A stretch of DNA of 64,000 nt from Larkinella sp049445795 (GCF_049445795.1 NZ_JBMSDT010000007.1:310001-374000); one strand, 5' to 3'; shown: positions 1-8,658, counted from the first letter of the stretch. Notes: a model not told the origin generated them from the letters alone. Translations and numbers: made by a program.

Positions 1-249
1 ACGATTAACAAAGTGCCGGTGGCGACGCTGGCAGATATCCTGGCCAATCACGTCGTGGCTGGAAGGCTGTATTCGAACGACCTGAAAACCGGCGACTTAA
101 CAGCCTATAGTAACAAAAGACTGACACTCAACGTGGGCACAAGCGTAACAGTCAAAAGCAGCGGAATTCCGTTGCCCGCCACCGTTACACAGGCTAACCT
201 GACGGCAACCAACGGTGTAGTTCACAAAATCGACAAGGTACTCTTGTAA
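1..249 (+). CDS. Fasciclin (FAS1) domain protein, 3' end only
   Basis: The reading frame is already open at base 1, so this is the C-terminal part of a gene that starts outside the window. The residues seen (VPVATLADILANHVVAGRLYSNDL, broken here as VPVATLADIL then ANHVVAGRLY) match the second half of a FAS1 domain: the 'L..IL..HVV.G' H2-box-like stretch, followed by a T-rich strand region and the closing 'NGVVHKIDKVLL', typical of the end of the fold. FAS1 domains are extracellular or envelope adhesion modules; in Bacteroidota they are usually small exported lipoproteins. The apparent GTG at base 13 is just an internal valine codon. The gene ends 9 nt before the next start, so the two may be cotranscribed. 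Confidence 0.85.
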   Translation, partial: TINKVPVATLADILANHVVAGRLYSNDLKTGDLTAYSNKRLTLNVGTSVTVKSSGIPLPATVTQANLTATNGVVHKIDKVLL

Positions 250-258
250 TCCGGCCCT

Positions 259-1317
259 ATGCTTCCGAAAATTCTCCTGGGCCTGCTGATTTTCATCGTC
301 GTCGCAGCCGTCGTGATCCTGACGATCGGCTACCTAATTTCCGCACCGGGCTACCAAGGGCCGGTGACCGATCATTTCGACGGCAAACAATTTCATAACT
401 ACAACGGCGCACAGGCCAAGGGGTTGCTGGAAGCCCTGCAATGGATGCTTTCGGGTCGCGACCAAAAGCCCTGGGGAGCGTTTCGGAATGTGCCGCCCGG
501 CCCTCCTCCTCCAAGCCGCGTGGCGGGTTCGGAAGTGCGGGTCACGTTTGTCAATCACTCGACGGTTTTGCTGCAATTCGACAGCCTGAACGTGCTGACC
601 GATCCGGTTTGGTATGACCGCACCAGCCCCTACCAGTGGGCCGGCCCCAAACGCAACCGCCCACCCGGTATCCGGTTTGACGATGTCCCGAAGATTGATA
701 TTCTGCTCATCAGCCACAACCACTGGGACCACCTCGACATTGAAACCGTGCAGCGGCTCTGCCAGCGCGACCAGCCAAAGGTGTACTGTCCGCTGGGTGT
801 CAAAGCCTTTCTGGAAGAGCAGGGTTGCCGGAACGTGACGGAACTGGACTGGCATGGCTCGGCGGTATTTAACGACAGCACCACGATTCGCTGCGTACCG
901 GCGCAGCATTTCTCCGGCCGGGGGATGTTCGACCGAGACGCCACGCTCTGGTGCGGTTTTATCGTGGATAGCCAGACAGCCGGGAAGTTGTATTTTGTTG
1001 GGGATACGGGCTACGGTGCTTTCTTCAAAGAGATTGGTGCAAAATACGGCCCGATGCGATTGTCAATGGTGCCGATTGGTGCGTTTAAACCCACTTGGTT
1101 CATGGCCCCGATTCACTGTTCGCCCATCGAAGCCGTTCAGATTCACGAAGATATTCGTTCGCAGCAGAGCGTCGCGATCCATTACGGCACCTTTCCGTTA
1201 GCCGACGATGGCGAGAACGAACCCATTGAAGAATTGCGAAAAGTCGCTCAGAACCGCCCCGGCCTTGCGGATCATTTTTGGATTTTACCGGAAGGCGAAG
1301 GTCGGATGGTTCCCTAA
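259..1317 (+). CDS. MBL-fold metallohydrolase (NAPE-PLD/UlaG-like), membrane-anchored
   Basis: A 352-residue protein with one N-terminal hydrophobic segment (about residues 5-27) followed by a metallo-beta-lactamase domain. The zinc motif HNHWDH is present with H153, H155, D157 and H158; later ligands appear in 'PAQHFSGRG', 'VGDTGYG' and 'AIHYGTF'. The sequence order (VNHSTVLLQ, LTDPVW, then the HxHxDH loop) is that of the bacterial relatives of N-acyl-phosphatidylethanolamine phospholipase D and the L-ascorbate-6-phosphate lactonase UlaG. Family knowledge suggests a phosphodiesterase or lactonase acting at the cytoplasmic membrane or in the periplasm; the substrate cannot be read from sequence. 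It starts 9 nt after the fasciclin stop. Confidence 0.85.
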   Translation: MLPKILLGLLIFIVVAAVVILTIGYLISAPGYQGPVTDHFDGKQFHNYNGAQAKGLLEALQWMLSGRDQKPWGAFRNVPPGPPPPSRVAGSEVRVTFVNHSTVLLQFDSLNVLTDPVWYDRTSPYQWAGPKRNRPPGIRFDDVPKIDILLISHNHWDHLDIETVQRLCQRDQPKVYCPLGVKAFLEEQGCRNVTELDWHGSAVFNDSTTIRCVPAQHFSGRGMFDRDATLWCGFIVDSQTAGKLYFVGDTGYGAFFKEIGAKYGPMRLSMVPIGAFKPTWFMAPIHCSPIEAVQIHEDIRSQQSVAIHYGTFPLADDGENEPIEELRKVAQNRPGLADHFWILPEGEGRMVP

Positions 1318-1396
1318 TTTTCGAACGATTGCAACGCTTTCTCCACAGCCGGGGTCTTGGCTATAGTTATCACGTTATCCATTCTTTTTATCGAGC

Positions 1397-2314
1397 ATGA
1401 AATTCAAGCCGTTTAATGTTTTTATTGCCTTCCTCCTGGTGATCGGTCTGACCTCTTGTATGAATAATTTCAACGACGAGAGTGCCGGTATGGCGGAGAA
1501 AAACGACCAAGAGATTCGCAATTACCTCAATGCTAATCAGTTACAAAGTCAGGTAACGAAAACCGCTTCCGGTTTATACCACATTATTACCCCCGCCAAC
1601 TCATCCGCTAAAGCCGCAACAGCAAACGAAGAACTGGAGTTTACGTACACGTTGTCGTATATCGCCGGTAGCACAACCGTTCTGGTCGACAGTGCCAACA
1701 AGACCAAATCGGCGTACATTCCTTTCCTGGCCGGGGTTGTGGTGCAGGGACTGGAAGAAGGATTTCTGCTAATGCGCGAAGGCCAGAGCGCCCGATTCTT
1801 TATGCCCTCCAACATCGCGTTCGGGAATGATACCCGGAGCGGCAAAATGCCTGCTTACAGCGCGGTTGTTTTTGATGTCACCCTAAAACGGTCGCGGACG
1901 CAACTCGAGCAGATGGACGATTATGCCGCCATCAAAAAGCTGGGAGCGCCTACGTCAACGACTTTGGTGCCCAATTCAACGGACAGCGTTCGCGTATACA
2001 TTACTTCAAAAGGGACCGGTGCCCGTGTTACCACGAACCAGACCGTAACGGTTGCGTATACAGCCAATACCTTCCGGGCCAGCACCCCCTTCGACAAAGG
2101 TGACTCACTGAGCTTCAAAACCAGCTCGAACCAGGTAATTTCCGGCTTTGACGCGGGTATTCAGCAATTGAGCGTAGGCGATAAAGCTGTTCTCGTTTTT
2201 CCCTCCGGTGTAGGTTATGGTGCCCAGGGCAGCTACGATCAGAGCAAAGGCTATTACATCGTTCCTCCCTACACGCCCCTGGCGTTTGAAGTCACCGTTA
2301 AATCCGCGAAATAA
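1397..2314 (+). CDS. Tandem-FKBP peptidyl-prolyl isomerase lipoprotein
   Basis: A 305-residue exported protein. The N-terminus is a lipoprotein signal with lipobox LTSC (C21). Two FKBP-type PPIase domains follow: residues about 75-165 (with 'GVVVQGLEEGFLLMREGQ' and 'AYSAVVFDVTL') and about 200-303 (with 'VISGFDAGIQQLSVGDKAVL', 'GVGYGA', 'IVPPYTPLAFEVTV'). Both have the core FKBP 'G...G...M..G....' arrangement. It probably catalyses proline isomerisation during folding of envelope proteins. The tandem-FKBP lipoprotein layout is common in Cytophagales and related to gliding-associated PPIases such as GldI, but no gliding genes are adjacent. A convergent methyltransferase gene begins its 3' end 11 nt downstream. 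Confidence 0.9.
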   Translation: MKFKPFNVFIAFLLVIGLTSCMNNFNDESAGMAEKNDQEIRNYLNANQLQSQVTKTASGLYHIITPANSSAKAATANEELEFTYTLSYIAGSTTVLVDSANKTKSAYIPFLAGVVVQGLEEGFLLMREGQSARFFMPSNIAFGNDTRSGKMPAYSAVVFDVTLKRSRTQLEQMDDYAAIKKLGAPTSTTLVPNSTDSVRVYITSKGTGARVTTNQTVTVAYTANTFRASTPFDKGDSLSFKTSSNQVISGFDAGIQQLSVGDKAVLVFPSGVGYGAQGSYDQSKGYYIVPPYTPLAFEVTVKSAK

Positions 2315-2324
2315 GGGCGTTTTT

Positions 2325-3182
2325 TTATTCGGGTTTACTCCGACCCAGGCTGGGTCGGAGTAAACCCGTTTTTTCTTCAACTCGCTTCCCTTCCACTGCC
2401 AGCAGATACAACTGCATGGATTCGCCGGTAGTAGCAACCCACTGATCGTATTCAGCAATAGCCCGAAGCCGGTCTTCCTCCGAAACGTAGCCGTCCTGAA
2501 CCAACTGCGGACCCCGGATTTCGGCCACTTCCGACCAGATGCGGCTGGCCGTGGCAAAACCGGGTTCTCCTTTCCGACTGCTTTCAAACTGCAGTTCGGC
2601 TGTCACTTCGGCCAGCCCGTTTCGTTCGAACAGTGCTGCAAGGTGATCGGCGATGGCGTTATCAAAACCGGCTTCCTGCCGCCAGCGCAGAAAGGCGTCA
2701 TAAAACGTCCGCATGGCGTCCGGTGGCTCGGGCAACCACTCGACTTTTTCGTGGTTGTAATCCAGCACCGCCAAAAAACCGCCCGGTTTTACCCATTCTT
2801 TCATCCGTACCAACGCTTCCTCCGGCCGGTTTAGCCATTGCAGTACGCGAGCGCAGGTCACCAGATCGAACCGCTCGGTGGTTTCAAATGTGTACAGGTC
2901 GGCTTGCTGAAACGACAGTTGCGGCAGACCGACTGTATGTTGCTGCGCTGCGGCAATCAGCTTCTCACCCGGATCGATGCCCAGCACCCGGCCCTGCGGC
3001 CCTACCCGCTCGGCAATCCCCCGTGTGATGGCCCCGGAGCCACAACCCACATCCAGCACCGTTAGCCCCGGTTTCAGGTATTTTAATACGTTGCGGTTGC
3101 TGTTTTCAACCGTCCGGCGCTCCAGAATAGGATTGGCAACGGTGGGCATAGCCGCCCGGGCAGTGGCAGTTTCGTTCGACAT
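2325..3182 (-). CDS. Class I SAM-dependent methyltransferase
   Basis: A 285-residue protein with the canonical Rossmann methyltransferase motif I 'VLDVGCGSG' near residue 42, the acidic post-I strand 'RVLGIDPG', and 'FDLVTCARVLQWL' as motif II/III (Methyltransf_11/25 type). The N-terminal 'NPILERRTVENSNRNVLKYLKPG' region is the usual cap helix. It acts in the cytoplasm; UbiE/MenG-like or small-molecule O-/C-methylation are possible and the substrate is unknown. The last residues (LLRPSLGRSKPE) are encoded by a perfect terminator hairpin, so the C-terminal tail is probably not part of the fold. It stands alone, convergent with the FKBP gene. Confidence 0.85.
   Translation of the reverse strand: MSNETATARAAMPTVANPILERRTVENSNRNVLKYLKPGLTVLDVGCGSGAITRGIAERVGPQGRVLGIDPGEKLIAAAQQHTVGLPQLSFQQADLYTFETTERFDLVTCARVLQWLNRPEEALVRMKEWVKPGGFLAVLDYNHEKVEWLPEPPDAMRTFYDAFLRWRQEAGFDNAIADHLAALFERNGLAEVTAELQFESSRKGEPGFATASRIWSEVAEIRGPQLVQDGYVSEEDRLRAIAEYDQWVATTGESMQLYLLAVEGKRVEEKTGLLRPSLGRSKPE
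2331..2370. terminator. Bidirectional intrinsic terminator inside a coding end
   Basis: A perfect 17-bp stem (2331-2347 with 2351-2367) and a 3-nt loop sit between the convergent FKBP and methyltransferase genes. A T run follows on the right (2369-2374) and an A/T run lies on the left (TTTTTTTA at 2320-2327), so it can act in both directions. The stem also encodes most of the last 12 codons of the minus-strand methyltransferase. Confidence 0.85.
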
Positions 3183-3302
3183 TGGATCGAAAATAACGTT
3201 TACAGCTTACGCTCTTCTTTTTGGGCGATTAAATACAAAATAATACTTGAATGTTACAATAATAACCATTACCTTCATTCCATACCATCCCCTGTTACGA
3301 TC

Positions 3303-3782
3303 ATGAAAAAGATTCTGATTTTATGGGTCGTGCTGGCTGGGCCGGTGTTTTCCGCCTTTGGGCAAAACGAACACGTGGCCATCAAAACCGTTCTTTACAA
3401 CGAGACGGAGGGGTTCTTTAAACGGGACCAGGAAAAATGGGCAGATTGCTGGGCACATACCCCGTATATCTACTTTGCAGCAAATTTGTACGGTGGCGAT
3501 TTTACCCTGATCAAGGGTTGGGAAAACATGGAAAAGCAGTTTAAAAATCACTTTACCAGCACCCGACCGGCGGACCAGGTTTCGATTTACAACACGAATT
3601 ACGAGATTCATCTCAACGGCAAGATGGCCTTTGTCTGGTACGACCAGATGCTGATCGACAGCCACGGCACTACCACCTCGAAAGAGTCGCGGGTGGTGGA
3701 GAAGATTGGCGGGAAATGGAAAATCATCCACGTTTGCGCCCTCACGAACCTGAATCCCCAGACGGTTCAGGCCGGGCAGTAG
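3303..3782 (+). CDS. Exported SnoaL/DUF4440-like (NTF2-fold) protein
   Basis: A 159-residue protein with a Sec signal peptide (MKKILILWVVLAGPVFSAFG, cleavage near residue 20). The mature part fits the cystatin-like NTF2 fold of SnoaL/DUF4440 proteins: an N-terminal helix pair with 'FKRDQEKWADCWAHTPYI', then strands ending in 'KMAFVWYDQML' and 'GGKWKIIHVCALTNL'. These folds serve as small-molecule binding cups or cyclases; no catalytic assignment is possible. It stands alone; a REP-like inverted repeat begins 3 nt after its stop codon. Confidence 0.7.
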   Translation: MKKILILWVVLAGPVFSAFGQNEHVAIKTVLYNETEGFFKRDQEKWADCWAHTPYIYFAANLYGGDFTLIKGWENMEKQFKNHFTSTRPADQVSIYNTNYEIHLNGKMAFVWYDQMLIDSHGTTTSKESRVVEKIGGKWKIIHVCALTNLNPQTVQAGQ

Positions 3783-3784
3783 TG

Positions 3785-3865
3785 CGTACCCACGGACTTT
3801 AGTCCGTGAGTTGTTAGTTACTCAATGAGATAGCTAAGACTCACGGACTAAAGTCCGTGGGTACG
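3785..3865. repeat. REPIN-like inverted repeat, family A copy 1
   Basis: Two perfect 26-bp arms (3785-3810 and 3840-3865) in inverted orientation around a 29-nt spacer. Each arm also contains its own small hairpin (CACGGACT-TT-AGTCCGTG). Related copies are at 19844-19928 and 39632-39731. The right arm contains the stop codon of the minus-strand transporter gene. Confidence 0.9.
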
Positions 3866-4702
3866 GCGGAAGGTAATCGCGATTCCCACCAGAACCACAA
3901 TGCCCCCCATGATCATCTGAGCGGTAATCCGCTCATCGATCAACAACCAGGCCAGCACACCCGTCACCACGGCCTGACTCAGCAAACTCAACGAAACCCG
4001 CTGGGCCGCAATATGTTGCAGGGCGTGACTAACCGAAAACCAGCCCAACAACTGGCAAACCAGCGCCTGCACCGCCAGCGAGGCCCAAATCCGCCCGTCA
4101 AATCCCCACAATGGCTCACCCAGCGCCCAACACAAACCGCCCAAGTACAGGCTCGATACCGTCATGCTGCCCGTCATGAAACTCAAAATCGGTAGCTGGC
4201 GCAGAACGGATTTGCTGACAATGATGTACCCGGCATAAAATAAGCCGGATAAAACGCCCAGACCAAAACCTTTGTCTATTTTCAGGGTTAAAAACGTTTC
4301 GACGCCCATGAGCAGCACCAGCCCGACGAGGGCCAGCGCCGTTCCGAGCCAGAAATACCGCGTCGGCTTCTCGGGCATGAACAGAAACGCCCAGATGCCC
4401 ACCCAGATCGGCGATAGGTTGGTAAGCAGGCTGGCCTGAGTGGCCGAAGAATACTGAATGGACAGATTCCAGACGGCGATGTCGGATGCAAAGAAAATAC
4501 CGCAGACGGTGATCGGTTTCCAGTAGCGCAGCGTTTCCGGATTCCATTTCCGACGAATGAGCACATACGGCCAGATCAGCAGCGTAGCCAGGCTCAGGCG
4601 GTAAAATGCATCGCTAACGCCCGAAATCGGCGTCGAGCGAACCAGAACCGGGAAAATACTGATGCAAAGGATACCAATGAAAAGACTCAGCCGGGCCGAC
4701 AT
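3848..4702 (-). CDS. EamA/DMT-family permease
   Basis: A 284-residue integral membrane protein with about ten hydrophobic segments in two EamA halves (roughly residues 5-135 and 150-278). The first half has the typical 'RSTPISGVSDAFYRLSLATLLIWP' and 'SSATQASLLTNLSPIWVGIWAFLF' pattern; the second ends in 'SLLSQAVVTGVLAWLLIDERITAQMIMGGIVVLVGI'. DMT permeases export or import metabolites such as amino acids or nucleotide sugars; substrate unknown. The final codons and the TAG stop lie in a REP arm, so the tail RRTHGL is repeat-derived. A good Bacteroidota-type promoter lies upstream at 4735-4765. Confidence 0.88.
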   Translation of the reverse strand: MSARLSLFIGILCISIFPVLVRSTPISGVSDAFYRLSLATLLIWPYVLIRRKWNPETLRYWKPITVCGIFFASDIAVWNLSIQYSSATQASLLTNLSPIWVGIWAFLFMPEKPTRYFWLGTALALVGLVLLMGVETFLTLKIDKGFGLGVLSGLFYAGYIIVSKSVLRQLPILSFMTGSMTVSSLYLGGLCWALGEPLWGFDGRIWASLAVQALVCQLLGWFSVSHALQHIAAQRVSLSLLSQAVVTGVLAWLLIDERITAQMIMGGIVVLVGIAITFRRTHGL

Positions 4703-4734
4703 TCAGGAGCAACAAACAAGGTTGGAAAGAAGAC

Positions 4735-4765
4735 CAAAGGTACGGCGCTGGCGGTAGTTGACCAA
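4735..4765 (-). promoter_or_regulatory. Bacteroidota-type promoter for the DMT permease
   Basis: On the minus strand a TTG (4765-4763) is separated by 20 nt from TACCTTTG (4742-4735), matching the TTG/TAnnTTTG promoter of Bacteroidota. The -7 box lies about 32 nt before the ATG at 4702. Confidence 0.6.
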
Positions 4766-4787
4766 GGCGACCAGAACAGAAACTCGT

Positions 4788-6227
4788 ATGAAGCGAACAA
4801 AACCCCTGTCCCCGTTATCTCATTTTCTCGCCCTCCTGCTCACGGTTTTACTGGTGATTCAGGTCGGCTGTCGGCGACCAACCGGAAACCGCCCGCCCTC
4901 CGGTGCCGCAGAACTGTGGCTGATCAACCCGGATCGGTCGGCGCTCTTTCAGCGGCAAACTGCCCCCTTGTCGTTCGGCGATGCTTCGGGCCAGTCGCCG
5001 ACCATTGAAGTGGATGAAAGTCAGACGTTTCAGACGATGGACGGTTTTGGGTATACGCTCACGGGCGGCAGCGCGATGCTCATCAACCGGATGGGTGCGC
5101 CGGAGCGGGCGGCTTTGCTGAACGAACTGTTTGCGACCGACGACAATAATATCGGCGTCAGCTATTTACGCGTGAGCATCGGTGCGTCGGACCTCGACGA
5201 GCGTGTGTTTTCGTACGACGATCTGCCCGACGGCCAGACCGACCCCGAACTGAGCCGGTTTAGCCTGGACCCCGACCGCAAGCACCTGATCCCGGTGTTG
5301 AAACAGATTCTGACGATCAATCCGGCGATCAAGATTCTGGGCTCGCCCTGGTCGCCCCCGACCTGGATGAAGACCAACGGGAATTCGAAAGGCGGCCGTC
5401 TGAAACCGGAATTTTACGACGCCTACGCCCGGTATTTCGTGAAATACATTCAGGGCATGAAAGCCGAAGGTATCCGGATCGACGCCATCACCATTCAGAA
5501 CGAGCCGCTGCATCCGGGCAACAACCCAAGCCTGCTGATGTTGCCGGAAGAACAGGCGGTTTTTATCAAAAAGAGCCTCGGCCCGGCGTTCAAAACCGCC
5601 GGAATCGACACCAAAATCATTCTGTACGACCACAACGCCGACCGGCCCGACTACCCGATCACGATCCTGAACGACCCGGAAGCCCGCCAATACGTCGATG
5701 GCTCGGCGTTTCACTTGTACGCGGGGCCGATTGAAGCCTTGTCGGAGGTGCACAAAGCCCATCCCGATAAGAACCTGTATTTTACGGAGCAGTGGATTGG
5801 CGCACCCGGCGACCTGAAAGGCGACCTCGGCTGGCACGTCAAAAACCTGATTGTGGGCGCGTTGCGCAACTGGGCGCGGACGGTTCTGCAATGGAACCTG
5901 GCCGCCGACCCGCAGCAAAAACCGCATACCGAGGGCGGCTGCGACCGTTGCCTGGGCGCGCTGACGATCGACGGCAACGCCGTGACGCGCAATCCGGCGT
6001 ATTACATCGTGGCTTCGGCGTCCAAGTTTGTGCGGCCCGGTTCCGTCCGGATTGCCTCGAATCTGGTGCCGAATCTGCCCAACGTAGCCTTCAAAACCCC
6101 GGACGGTCGGCGGGTGTTGATTGTCCTGAATGAAAGCGCCGGGCCGCAGGCTTTCAGTGTGCGGTTTCGGGGGAAAGTGATGAATGTGAACCTGCCAGCC
6201 GGTTCAGTAGGGACGCTGGTGTGGTAA
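4788..6227 (+). CDS. GH30 glycosidase lipoprotein (glucosylceramidase-like)
   Basis: From the ATG at 4788 this is a 479-residue protein with a lipoprotein signal and C28 in 'IQVGC'. A TTG 30 nt upstream would only lengthen the leader, so the ATG is preferred. The body is a (beta/alpha)8 GH30 domain: 'QTMDGFGYTLTGGSA' at the front, the acid/base E239 in 'ITIQNEPLHPGNN', and the nucleophile E334 in 'LYFTEQW', followed by the GH30 beta-sandwich. Bacterial members hydrolyse beta-glucosides, beta-1,6-glucans or related glycans; this one is surface- or periplasm-anchored. Its stop is one nucleotide from the stop of the convergent K+ channel gene, leaving no room for a separate terminator. Confidence 0.92.
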   Translation: MKRTKPLSPLSHFLALLLTVLLVIQVGCRRPTGNRPPSGAAELWLINPDRSALFQRQTAPLSFGDASGQSPTIEVDESQTFQTMDGFGYTLTGGSAMLINRMGAPERAALLNELFATDDNNIGVSYLRVSIGASDLDERVFSYDDLPDGQTDPELSRFSLDPDRKHLIPVLKQILTINPAIKILGSPWSPPTWMKTNGNSKGGRLKPEFYDAYARYFVKYIQGMKAEGIRIDAITIQNEPLHPGNNPSLLMLPEEQAVFIKKSLGPAFKTAGIDTKIILYDHNADRPDYPITILNDPEARQYVDGSAFHLYAGPIEALSEVHKAHPDKNLYFTEQWIGAPGDLKGDLGWHVKNLIVGALRNWARTVLQWNLAADPQQKPHTEGGCDRCLGALTIDGNAVTRNPAYYIVASASKFVRPGSVRIASNLVPNLPNVAFKTPDGRRVLIVLNESAGPQAFSVRFRGKVMNVNLPAGSVGTLVW

Positions 6228-6228
6228 C

Positions 6229-7245
6229 CTACAGGTTTTGTGTCAGCGCTGGCTGTGGGTGACGAGCCTTAATCTGATGCAGGAAAAAGAGTTTCATTCC
6301 GCGTTCAAGAACCAGATCGGGCGCAGGTGTCAGGAGGTAATCGGAGGCCGTTCGGATAGCAATGACAATACCGTCGGCCAGACGATCGTTGAGGAGGTGC
6401 TGGAGTGGCAGCCCGGCATATTCTTTCGGAAGTTTGCCAATTTCCATCACATCCACGACCGAACCACTTTCGGCGTACCCGGTCAGGTATTCCAGAAACT
6501 CCATGATGTCCGGTCGGCTGACGATGCTGGCCATGTGCGCACCGCCGATGCGGTCGGGCATGACCACCCGGTTAGCCCCGGCTTTCCGTAGCTTAGTTTG
6601 AGCCGAGTGCTGCGACGCCCGGCTGATGATGGTTAGTTTATCATTCAGGCTCCGGGCGCTCAGGACGATGAACACGTTGTCGGCATCGTTCGGAAGGGCC
6701 GTCAGCAGCGCCTTGGCCCGGCCAATGCCCGCCCGTTGCAGGGTTTCGTCTTCCGTCGCGTTGCCGATCAGATACAGCAACGATTCGTTTTTGATCATAT
6801 ACGTCCGCACCCGCTCCTCATTCTGTTCGATGACCACGAACGGTACTTTGTGCTGACGCAACGTGATGGCCGCTTCCTGCCCGTTTCGCCCGAGACCACA
6901 GAGAATCACGTGGTTGGTTAACTCATCAATCTGTTTGGTCATTTTTCGGTGTTTGAAGAAGTTGATAAACTCGCCACTGGCGACGTACTGGGTAATAATT
7001 GCTAAGGCGTAGGCGAAGGTCGTAAAGCTGGAAATCAGGAGGATAATGGTAAAAATGCGGCCCGCTGGCGACAAGGGTCGTACCTCGGTGTACCCTGCCG
7101 TGGTGATCGAAATCACGGTCATATACAGGGCGTCAATGAAATTATAGTCCTCAATGGCAGTATAGCCCACCACGCCCATGCAGGAAATGGCAAGAATGAT
7201 CAGAAACGGAACAAGAAGCGAATACCGCTGACTACCGTTGAACAT
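6229..7245 (-). CDS. K+ channel with RCK/TrkA domain, atypical selectivity filter
   Basis: A 338-residue protein: two transmembrane helices (about residues 9-30 and 63-86) around a pore loop, then an RCK N-terminal Rossmann domain beginning 'HVILCGLGRNGQEA' (about residue 113) and an RCK_C/TrkA_C domain (about 260-335). The pore sequence is TTAGYTEV (T48-V55) where canonical K+ channels have T[TV]VGYGD, so Val becomes Ala, the second Gly becomes Thr, and Asp becomes Glu. The overall design is that of MthK/Kch-type channels gated by cytosolic ligands. The altered filter may change ion selectivity, or may be a lineage variant; sequence alone does not decide. Confidence 0.88.
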   Translation of the reverse strand: MFNGSQRYSLLVPFLIILAISCMGVVGYTAIEDYNFIDALYMTVISITTAGYTEVRPLSPAGRIFTIILLISSFTTFAYALAIITQYVASGEFINFFKHRKMTKQIDELTNHVILCGLGRNGQEAAITLRQHKVPFVVIEQNEERVRTYMIKNESLLYLIGNATEDETLQRAGIGRAKALLTALPNDADNVFIVLSARSLNDKLTIISRASQHSAQTKLRKAGANRVVMPDRIGGAHMASIVSRPDIMEFLEYLTGYAESGSVVDVMEIGKLPKEYAGLPLQHLLNDRLADGIVIAIRTASDYLLTPAPDLVLERGMKLFFLHQIKARHPQPALTQNL

Positions 7246-7502
7246 GTGCTGGCTCAGAAAGAGATAATTTCAAAAATAGCAATTTTACCAGCAGATAAAT
7301 ATACTTATGCGATGTTATTACAAATTATATTTTGCCAGATGTACCCAATCCGAACTATACAGTTACATTAATAACAAAAACGCTCAGGCTTTCCGCAAAA
7401 CTTTCCCTGGCGAATCGGGTGAAGTCGGCGCAAGCGAGCGATTCTTCGGGGATCCCGTTTAAAACGTTATCTTTCGTCCATCCGCCGTAACCGTAAACCC
7501 GC

Positions 7503-8582
7503 ATGCTTGCCTACCTTTTCGCCGTCCTGACGGCCGTATTCTTCATCGGCCTGACCTGGTTTACCGCTTCCAAACCCTCGCTGGTTGGCGAAAATGCCAT
7601 GGGCTACGGGTTGGGGCTATTCTTCTGGGGTGCCGGTTTTGCCCTTGTCAGTTTGCTGCTAACGATCACGCTAAACGTCCGGGGCGGCTTTGATTGGATC
7701 GCTCCGGCAGGCAGCATCCGGACGCTGCTGATACTGTTTGCCTGGCTAGTGGTGGCTTTAACGACGTTTTTTTGTGCGGTATTCAAATGGGAGTGGCACA
7801 GCAACACGCTTTATCCCGCCTTTTTGCGCGAAGTAGCCGTTCGGCAGGGGCAGTTCTGGATACCGCTGTTCTGGCTGGTGCCATGCTTTCTTTCGCTTCC
7901 GGCCTCCGGCCCGTCTCTTATTCCACTTACCTTTCTCAAGGTTTCGTTCGGATTGGCACTCGTTCTCGGTACCGTATTTGCCGGTGGGTTGCTGGTGGGT
8001 TACGTTCGAGAATCCGACCGGCTTTCGGAGGCCAACAGGGCTTATCACGCAGAGCGGGAAGATACCTGGCACCGGCAGAATCTGGAGACGATTGCTGCTC
8101 AAAAAACCGACGATCCCATTATCAACCTGCTGGGTTATTCCAGTCGGTACCAGCCCGATGACATCCGGCAGGCGGCCCTGGCCAAGATCAAAGCGCATCC
8201 GAACTGGGAAGCCGAGATCCTGGCGTTGCTCCAAAGTGAATGGGGGTATCGGGAAGTTTATTATTTTCTGGATGGCAATCCGGTGGAGCATCCTGACCAG
8301 TTTGTCGGCCCCCTGAACCAGAGCATCGGCTGGCTCTCGGCCAGCATTCGGGCGGACCTGAAAGACAGCAACAACCTGCAACACTGGAGTTTTGATTCGT
8401 ACGGCATCGACCGGTTGTTGCGAGCGCTTGATCAGCAATTCCTGAACCGGGGCGTTGATTTTTACCCCGCCGTGCTCCAACTCCGGCAAGCCCTGGACGC
8501 GCCCCGGCCCGAGCGATTTAAAGGCGTCCGGTTTTCGATCACCGCCAGCGTAGACCAGTGGCTGGCAAGGCATCGGAAATAA
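7503..8582 (+). CDS. Unknown membrane protein with cytoplasmic helical domain
   Basis: A 359-residue protein I do not recognise. Four hydrophobic segments are visible (about residues 1-20, 34-58, 70-92 and 118-170, the last possibly two passes). From about residue 175 the protein is soluble; 'DDIRQAALAKIKAHPNWEAEILALLQS' followed by 'GYREVYYFLDGNP' resembles a HEAT-like helical repeat. There is no catalytic motif. Upstream, a weak TATCTTTC at 7468-7475 could be a -7 box without a clear -33. It is followed by an inverted repeat and a convergent small gene. Confidence 0.75.
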   Translation: MLAYLFAVLTAVFFIGLTWFTASKPSLVGENAMGYGLGLFFWGAGFALVSLLLTITLNVRGGFDWIAPAGSIRTLLILFAWLVVALTTFFCAVFKWEWHSNTLYPAFLREVAVRQGQFWIPLFWLVPCFLSLPASGPSLIPLTFLKVSFGLALVLGTVFAGGLLVGYVRESDRLSEANRAYHAEREDTWHRQNLETIAAQKTDDPIINLLGYSSRYQPDDIRQAALAKIKAHPNWEAEILALLQSEWGYREVYYFLDGNPVEHPDQFVGPLNQSIGWLSASIRADLKDSNNLQHWSFDSYGIDRLLRALDQQFLNRGVDFYPAVLQLRQALDAPRPERFKGVRFSITASVDQWLARHRK

Positions 8583-8610
8583 GGGAGGGGTTTGTTTTCA
8601 AAGTAAGAAT

Positions 8611-8658
8611 ACGCAACAAAACCTGCTCTGTTTTAGCGGAGCTAATTTTGTTGCGTAG
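8611..8658. terminator. Inverted repeat between convergent genes, probable terminator
   Basis: TACGCAACAAAA and TTTTGTTGCGTA form a 12-bp stem around a loop of about 24 nt, between the stop of the unknown membrane protein and the stop of the 51-aa gene. A/T runs inside the stem give it terminator character in both directions. Ends could be off by one base. Confidence 0.6.
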
